Source of the DNA: Novosphingobium sp. PP1Y | GTDB taxonomy: Bacteria > Pseudomonadota > Alphaproteobacteria > Sphingomonadales > Sphingomonadaceae | Direction of reading: 5' to 3' | Length of the DNA stretch: 64,000 nt | Assembly (NCBI RefSeq): GCF_000253255.1 | Contig: NC_015580.1 | Coordinates: 2,245,001-2,309,000 of the forward strand | Shown: one piece after another, positions 59,328 through 64,000 of the stretch | Layout of the letters: each line of letters starts with the position of its first letter | Numbering within the stretch: position 1 is the stretch's first letter | Made by a program: the position numbers and the translations under genes | The notes under the pieces: generated by a model | The model's database searches: none | What the model saw: the letters and a program-made list of their open reading frames with translations, nothing else | Told to the model about the DNA's origin: nothing

Positions 59328-59372
59328 TTAACGAATTGAAGAGGTCGAACGGTCGAATTCGTTAACGAATTC
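59328..59372. repeat. Nested inverted repeats at the 3' end of zapE
   Basis: GAATTCGTTAACGAATTC (59355-59372) is a perfect 18-bp palindrome touching the zapE stop codon. AACGAATT (59330-59337) can alternatively pair with AATTCGTT (59356-59363), and TTAACGAATT occurs twice in direct orientation. No T-run follows, so this looks more like a protein site than a terminator. Confidence 0.45.
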
Positions 59373-60486
59373 AGCTTTCGCCATGGCCGAGCGCAAGATA
59401 ATCTGCGCTCTGCATTTCGTTAAGACGGCTGACCGTGCGCTCGAATTCGAAGCGGCCGGAGCCGGCTTCGTAAAGCTCCTCGGGAGCGGCGTCGGCAGCG
59501 ACGATCAGCTTGACCTTGTTTTCATACAGCGCATCGATCAGCGTCACGAACCGGGCGGCTTCGTTGCGACGGTCCGGCCCCATTTTCGGGATGCCGACGA
59601 CGATCACCGTGTGATAGGCGCGGGCAATGGCAAGATAGTCGGACGCGCCGCGTGCTTCGCTGCACAGCCGCTTGAAACTGAACACGCCGACACCCTTCAG
59701 GCTCTTGGGCACGAAAAGAGTGCGACCGCCGCCGACGTCGATCTCGGTCGAAGGCACGTGTTCGGCATCTTCGGGCGGATAGTCCGTCAGGCGATAGAAG
59801 GCCTCGCGTGCCTGCTGCGTAGTCGGTTCACCGAGCGGCATGTGCCAGGTCGGCATGCCGCCCAGACGGGCCAGCCGATAGTCGGTGGGGCCATTCAACG
59901 TCATCACGTCCAGTTCCTGCTCGATCAGATCGATGAAGGGCAGGAAGTGTTCGCGGTTCAGGCCGTCCTTGTAGAGCTGAGATGGGGCCCGGTTGGACGT
60001 GGTGACGATCGTCACGCCTTCGTTCACGATCAGATGCGTAAACAGGCGGCTCATGATCATGGCGTCGGCGGAATTGTTGACGACCATCTCGTCGAAGGCG
60101 AGGCACTGGACGTTGCGTGCGATCTGGGCTGCGACCGGCGGGATCGGATCGCCGGTTTCATTCTTTCGTTCGTCGCGCAGCAGGGCGTGCACATCGAGCA
60201 TGAAGGCATGGAAGTGGACGCGCTTTTTCTCGGTAATGTCGAGCGTCTGGTGGAACAGGTCCATCAGCATCGACTTTCCGCGGCCGACGCCGCCCCACAT
60301 ATACACACCGCGCGGGGGCAGGGGCTTCTTGCCGAGCAGGCGTCCGATCAGGCCCGTGGACGAGCGTGCCTTGTACATCTCTCGCTGGAGGCGATCGAGG
60401 CGTTCGGCAGCCGCTGCCTGCTCCGGGTCGACACGGAGTTCGCCCGTGGCGACGAGCGCCTCGTAACGGTTCAGCATGCCGGTCAT
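59371..60486 (-). CDS. zapE: Cell division protein ZapE (AFG1-like ATPase)
   Basis: 371 residues. P-loop MWGGVGRGKSMLMDLFHQT near 60-80, then RVHFHAFMLDVHALL, LAFDEMVVNNSADAMIMSRL and VTTSNRAPSQLYKDGLNRE, all AFG1/ZapE signatures. The E. coli protein acts at the division septum late in constriction; the mitochondrial relative Afg1/Lace1 is linked to respiratory-chain quality control. It overlaps the thioesterase gene by ATGA and is the last gene of sdhB-thioesterase-zapE. Confidence 0.93.
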   Translation of the reverse strand: MTGMLNRYEALVATGELRVDPEQAAAAERLDRLQREMYKARSSTGLIGRLLGKKPLPPRGVYMWGGVGRGKSMLMDLFHQTLDITEKKRVHFHAFMLDVHALLRDERKNETGDPIPPVAAQIARNVQCLAFDEMVVNNSADAMIMSRLFTHLIVNEGVTIVTTSNRAPSQLYKDGLNREHFLPFIDLIEQELDVMTLNGPTDYRLARLGGMPTWHMPLGEPTTQQAREAFYRLTDYPPEDAEHVPSTEIDVGGGRTLFVPKSLKGVGVFSFKRLCSEARGASDYLAIARAYHTVIVVGIPKMGPDRRNEAARFVTLIDALYENKVKLIVAADAAPEELYEAGSGRFEFERTVSRLNEMQSADYLALGHGES

Positions 60487-60941
60487 CGCGCAGACGGTTT
60501 CCGCAAGGTGCCCATGTAGGAAGCGATCAGTTCGCCTTCCTGTTCAAGATTTCCGCGAAGGAAGAACAGGCGGCCGGTTTCCTTCATGACTTCGCAGATC
60601 GCATCCAGCGGGGCACCGAGGCGTCCGCTGCCCACGAACTGCGTGGACAGGTCCAGCGTTACGGAGGCAGCGGCATTGCCGCCGACCACCTGGTGAACGG
60701 TTGCGAACAGGGAAATATCGATCAGCCCGAGGATCACGGCGCCGTGGAGCGCGCCGTGCAGGTTTGCATGCCTGGTCGTGGTGTTGAGCATGCGCAGCCG
60801 CGCCGCCCGGTCGCCTTCCTGTCGCAAAAGCATCTTGCCCATCACGACAGGGTTGAAGCGATCCTGGTCGGCCATGTCCCACGTATGCCAGCCCGGATTT
60901 TCCGGATCGGGCTCGTGGATGAATGCGCTGGTAGGTTCCAC
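60483..60941 (-). CDS. PaaI-family hotdog thioesterase
   Basis: 152 residues. Hotdog fold with HANLHGALHGAVILGLIDISL (in parts) as the central helix region and ASVTLDLSTQFVGSGRLGAPL as the following strands. The family hydrolyses acyl-CoA thioesters. The catalytic Asp/Glu position is occupied by Asp in GLIDISL. It lies 20 nt after sdhB and overlaps zapE by 4 nt. Substrate unknown. Confidence 0.85.
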   Translation of the reverse strand: MEPTSAFIHEPDPENPGWHTWDMADQDRFNPVVMGKMLLRQEGDRAARLRMLNTTTRHANLHGALHGAVILGLIDISLFATVHQVVGGNAAASVTLDLSTQFVGSGRLGAPLDAICEVMKETGRLFFLRGNLEQEGELIASYMGTLRKPSAR

Positions 60942-60961
60942 CTCGGCTCAGACCGCGAGGA

Positions 60962-61744
60962 TCAGACCTGGCGCTCCGCCTGCATCTTTTTGATTTCGGC
61001 GATGGCGCGCGCCGGCGAGAGGCCCTTGGGGCACACGTTGGCGCAGTTCATGATCGTGTGGCAGCGGTAGAGGCGGAAGGGATCTTCCAGTTCGTCCAGA
61101 CGCTCACCGGTCATCTCGTCGCGGCTGTCGGCGAGCCAGCGATAGGCTTGGAGCAGGATTGCCGGGCCGAGAAACTTGTCGGAGTTCCACCAGTAGCTCG
61201 GGCATGACGTCGAGCAGCAGGCGCACAGGATGCACTCGTAGAGGCCGTCCAGCTTTTCACGCTGCTCGGGGCTCTGCAGGCGCTCCTTGCCCGAAGGCGT
61301 GGTCGAGACGGTCTGCAGCCAGGGCCGGATCGAGGCGTACTGCGCGTAGAAGTGGGTGAAGTCGGGAACGAGGTCCTTGATCACTTCCATGTGCGGCAAC
61401 GGAGTGATGCGGATGTCGCCCTTGAGGTCCTCGATTGCCGTGGTGCAGGCAAGACCGTTCGAGCCGTTCATGTTCATCGCGCACGAACCGCAGATGCCTT
61501 CGCGGCAAGAGCGGCGGAAGGTCAGCGAAGGATCCTGTTCGCTCTTCATCTTGATGAGCGCGTCGAGGACCATCGGGCCGCAGTTGTCGAGATCGATTTC
61601 GAACGTGTCGTAACGCGGGTTTTCGCCCGAATCCGGATCGTAGCGATAGACGGTGAATTTCTTCACGCGCGTGGCGCCTTCCGCCTTGTGGACGTTGCCC
61701 TGCTTCTTGATCTTGCTGTTGGCCGGGAGGGTGAAGGTCGCCAT
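60962..61744 (-). CDS. sdhB: Succinate dehydrogenase iron-sulfur subunit
   Basis: 260 residues from ATG 61744 (MATFTLPANSKIKKQG), with GGGGA 7 nt upstream; the longer reading to 61822 has no site. [2Fe-2S] ligands lie in RRSCREGICGSCAMNMNG and C in LACTTAIED. The [4Fe-4S]/[3Fe-4S] ligands lie in YECILCACCSTSCPSYWW and CHTIMNCANVCPKGL. It passes electrons from SdhA to ubiquinone. sdhC, sdhD and sdhA are not upstream in the window, which is unusual. Confidence 0.97.
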   Translation of the reverse strand: MATFTLPANSKIKKQGNVHKAEGATRVKKFTVYRYDPDSGENPRYDTFEIDLDNCGPMVLDALIKMKSEQDPSLTFRRSCREGICGSCAMNMNGSNGLACTTAIEDLKGDIRITPLPHMEVIKDLVPDFTHFYAQYASIRPWLQTVSTTPSGKERLQSPEQREKLDGLYECILCACCSTSCPSYWWNSDKFLGPAILLQAYRWLADSRDEMTGERLDELEDPFRLYRCHTIMNCANVCPKGLSPARAIAEIKKMQAERQV

Positions 61745-62179
61745 GAAAGAATCCCCGTGATCTCGCATTGCGGCATGAACCGCTTCTGCAGACCCCTCTA
61801 GCGATTCAGCGGCCCGGGGCAAGGGGCCAGAATGACAGGTCCTGCTGTTTGGGTAGGTGGCCTGAAGGCGGCAATGGTCGGCACTTATTTTTCACTAAAG
61901 TATTGAAATACAATATTAAATGTTCATGATTTCGCGCGCATGGGCGGATTTGGGGCATCCCGGAGCGTGAGGTCGCCCATCCTATTTGTCATCAGGATGA
62001 TGGCTTATTTACGCGAATCGCGGCAGTTTCCTTGCTGATGAGGGCCTTTCGCCGTGCTTTGAGGACGGGATGCCGAACCTTGGCAGGTCCGCTTCCATGC
62101 CGGGAACCGCAGCGAACCCGCGGCGTAGACGATGGCATGATCAGGCGGTTTGCGCAGGAATGAGCAAGGAGCGATTCAG
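61745..62179. other. Divergent intergenic region between sdhB and the SDR gene
   Basis: 435 nt with no convincing gene. An AT-rich patch (about 61884-61930), unusual for this GC-rich window, contains TATTG-AAATA-CAATA (61901-61915). It may hold the sdhB promoter or a binding site. The rest is featureless to me. Confidence 0.5.
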
Positions 62180-62896
62180 ATGACATGCGCCTGTATCTTC
62201 GGTGCCGGCGGCGGAATCGGTTCGGCGCTCGTCGAAGCGCTGGCCGCGCGTAGCGATGTCGAGCGGGTCTATGCCGCCAGTCGAAAGTCCCTGGCGCTTG
62301 GCGGCAAGATCGTCCCTCTTGCCTGTGATGTGACCGACGAAGGCGCAATTGCCGAGGCTGCACACCGCATGGAGCGGGAAGGGCTGCCTGACCTCGTGAT
62401 CGTTGCCAGCGGGGCGCTCGACTTTGCCGACGGGGCAGGGCCCGAACGGTCTTATCGAAAACTGGACCAGGCAAGGATGGCGCAGCTCTTCGCGCTCAAT
62501 ACGATTGCCCCGGCCATGGTTGCTCGCCATGTGCTGCCGCTGCTCCCAAGGGACAAGCGCAGTGTCTTTGCGGCCATTTCAGCGAGAGTGGGTTCGATTG
62601 CGGACAATCGCCTGGGCGGATGGCACAGCTATCGGGCCTCGAAGGCGGCACTGAACATGCTGATCCGCAATTTCGCTATCGAACTGGGGCGCACCCACCG
62701 CCAAAGCGTGATCGTTTCGCTCCATCCCGGCACCGTGGATACGCCGCTTTCACGTCCCTATCAGCGTAATCTGCCCGATGGCCAGGTAACCGATGCCGCG
62801 CAGGCTGCGCAAAGTCTGCTGACCGTCATCGATGGACTCGGACCTGCCGATAGCGGCGGGTTTTTTGCGTGGGACGGTCAGTCGATCCCGTTCTGA
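62180..62896 (+). CDS. Short-chain dehydrogenase/reductase, C-factor-like
   Basis: 238 residues from ATG 62180, with AAGGAG 8 nt upstream. Cofactor motif GAGGGIGSALVEAL (about 8-21). The catalytic pair lies in the YxxxK motif SYRASKAALNML (about 152-163), with Ser near AAISARVGS. The sequence resembles CsgA/C-factor-like SDRs of unknown substrate. Single gene, convergent with RNase E and separated from it by a bidirectional terminator. Confidence 0.87.
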   Translation: MTCACIFGAGGGIGSALVEALAARSDVERVYAASRKSLALGGKIVPLACDVTDEGAIAEAAHRMEREGLPDLVIVASGALDFADGAGPERSYRKLDQARMAQLFALNTIAPAMVARHVLPLLPRDKRSVFAAISARVGSIADNRLGGWHSYRASKAALNMLIRNFAIELGRTHRQSVIVSLHPGTVDTPLSRPYQRNLPDGQVTDAAQAAQSLLTVIDGLGPADSGGFFAWDGQSIPF

Positions 62897-62933
62897 TGGA
62901 ATAGCTGGGTCGGTCCACGGACCCGCAAAAAAG

Positions 62934-62973
62934 AAAAAGCCCCGCAGCACGCAATGGCGCTGCGGGGCTTTTT
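62934..62973. terminator. Bidirectional terminator between the SDR gene and rne
   Basis: AAAAAGCCCCGCAGC (62934-62948) and its exact complement (62959-62973) form a perfect 15-bp stem with a 10-nt loop. A-tract on one side and T-tract on the other give a terminator on both strands. Confidence 0.93.
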
Positions 62974-62986
62974 CTGTCGGTTGGGC

Positions 62987-64000
62987 TTATTCGCCGAACG
63001 TGCGCTGCCACCAGCCTCGACGCGGGCGCTCGGCGCTCTCGTCATTGGCTGCTTCGTCACCTGACGATGCGTCCGCAGTCACTTCCTCGCCAACAGGGGC
63101 GGCTTCGACGGGCGTCGCTTCAGGCGCAGCGGCCTCAACTGCAACCGGCTCTGCTTCCTCGGCGGGCTTGGGCTCGGCCTTCTTGCGGCGCGCGCGCTTG
63201 GGCTTTGCCGGCGCTTCCTCGGCGGCAGGGGCGTCCTCTGCGGCTGCTTCCACCACTTCGGCTTCGGGCTTGGGCTCGGCCTTCTTGCGGCGGGTGCGCT
63301 TGGGCTTGGCCGGCGCTTCCTCGGCAGCAGGGGCATCCTCAGCGGGAGCCTCGGCCGCTTCGGCTTCGGGCTTGGGCTCGGCCTTCTTGCGGCGGGTGCG
63401 CTTGGGCTTGGCCGGCGCTTCCTCGGCAACCGGAGTTTCCTCGGCCGGAGCTTCGGCAGCGACTGCTTCAGGCGCTTCCTCAACTGCGGCTTCGGCTGCT
63501 TCGGGCTTGGGCTCGGCCTTCTTGCGGCGCGTGCGCTTCTTCGGCTTGGGAGCTTCCTCAACCTCAGGCTCGGCCTCGGCTACCGGAGTGGCCTCGATCG
63601 GAGCTTCGGCTTCGGCAGGAGCTTCGGCAACGTCTGCGTCCTCGTGCGAACCCTGGCTGTCGTCGCCGGCTTCACCCTCGGTCTGCTCGCCTGCCTCGTC
63701 GACGCGCCGTCCGCGCCTGCGGCGACCGCCACGGCGGCGGCGCTTGCGGGGCGCATCGCCTTCCTCATCGTCACCGCCGGCGAAGGTTTCTTCGCCCTCG
63801 TTGTCGTTTTCGGCGCTCTCGGAGGCTTCGGTTTCGGCGCTTTCGTCGCCTGACTGCTCGTCACGACGGTCGCGATTGCGACCGCGACGGCGACGGCGAC
63901 GCTTGCGGCGGCCTTCGCCCTCGGAGCGGGCTTCGGCGTCCTCGCGCTCGATCTCGTCCTCGTCATCCTCAGGGATGTCGTCATCCTCGACCTCGACGGC
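62987..64000 (-). CDS. rne: Ribonuclease E, C-terminal scaffold region (partial)
   Basis: The minus-strand frame is open from the stop at 62987 to the window edge, giving about 337 residues; the catalytic N-terminal half lies outside. I translated it by hand from the edge: an acidic stretch, Arg-rich RNA-binding blocks (RRKRRRRRRGRNRDD and RKRRRRGGRRRRGRR), then four copies of a KPKRTRRKKAEPKP-centred repeat in Ala/Glu/Pro-rich sequence. It ends RPRRGWWQRTFGE, which I recognise from sphingomonad RNase E. Such tails bind RNA and degradosome partners. Identity rests on this tail alone. Confidence 0.8.
   Translation of the reverse strand, partial: AVEVEDDDIPEDDEDEIEREDAEARSEGEGRRKRRRRRRGRNRDRRDEQSGDESAETEASESAENDNEGEETFAGGDDEEGDAPRKRRRRGGRRRRGRRVDEAGEQTEGEAGDDSQGSHEDADVAEAPAEAEAPIEATPVAEAEPEVEEAPKPKKRTRRKKAEPKPEAAEAAVEEAPEAVAAEAPAEETPVAEEAPAKPKRTRRKKAEPKPEAEAAEAPAEDAPAAEEAPAKPKRTRRKKAEPKPEAEVVEAAAEDAPAAEEAPAKPKRARRKKAEPKPAEEAEPVAVEAAAPEATPVEAAPVGEEVTADASSGDEAANDESAERPRRGWWQRTFGE

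Noticed and set aside
62996..63560. Regularly spaced repeats that could suggest a CRISPR array
   Set aside because: The repeats are in-frame coding repeats of RNase E with no unique spacers.
63079..63984. Two Arg/Pro/Ser-rich frames (63079-63561 and 63580-63984) on the minus strand
   Set aside because: They are the wrong frame of the repetitive rne tail; the frame ending at 62987 is continuous to the window edge.

Overview
The window is about 64 kb of GC-rich bacterial chromosome. Protein content and style point to an alphaproteobacterium of the order Sphingomonadales, most like Novosphingobium. Pointers are the exosortase A (XrtA) exopolysaccharide locus in its sphingomonad form, dnaN away from dnaA, an ACE-like M2 peptidase, an intracellular PHB depolymerase, and RNase E ending in an Arg-Gly-Trp-Trp tail. 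The genus is inferred from remembered family resemblance, not from a search. I see no tRNA, rRNA, CRISPR array, insertion sequence or phage gene.

Layout. 0-5.5 kb: end of an M2 peptidase, amn, the rpsF-rpsR-rplI ribosomal operon, phaZ and a glutathione transferase. 5.5-12.9 kb: a lone flagellin, a DUF808 membrane protein, a Mur-type ligase divergent from an LD-carboxypeptidase (probable peptidoglycan recycling pair), a VOC protein, fabD and fabG. 13-22 kb: dnaN, a BON-MscS channel, an adrenodoxin-type ferredoxin reductase, a PAS-GGDEF-EAL-PilZ protein and lepA. 22-30.3 kb: a LysR regulator, the soluble NAD-dependent molybdenum formate dehydrogenase operon fdsGBAD, and convergent modABC for molybdate uptake. 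Matching LysR boxes flank the regulator, and a ModE-like palindrome lies before modA. 30.3-37.7 kb: a gene-poor stretch with one small membrane protein, an EmrAB-type efflux system with its outer membrane factor, an alpha/beta hydrolase and trxB.

37.7-56.4 kb is an almost complete exosortase A locus. The left arm has two XrtA-associated hydrolases, an acyl carrier protein and an acyltransferase on the minus strand, facing an acyl-CoA ligase and a PLP decarboxylase on the plus strand. The right arm has export lipoprotein, chain-length determinant, tyrosine kinase, outer membrane barrel, ATPase, deacetylase, FemAB protein, glycosyltransferase, exosortase fused to EpsI, and an amidotransferase. 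Right-arm genes overlap or nearly touch and read as one operon. The left arm looks like an uncharacterised acyl/amine biosynthetic module. A CHASE2-EAL phosphodiesterase, preceded by an overlapping 36-codon ORF, follows directly.

59-64 kb: a short structured, terminated unit with an 11-codon ORF, then sdhB-thioesterase-zapE (minus), an SDR gene, a bidirectional terminator and the repeat-rich C-terminal tail of RNase E running off the end. The most interesting unexplained items are the acyl/amine arm of the XrtA locus, the 58.96-59.24 kb unit, and the paired operators around the formate dehydrogenase regulator.
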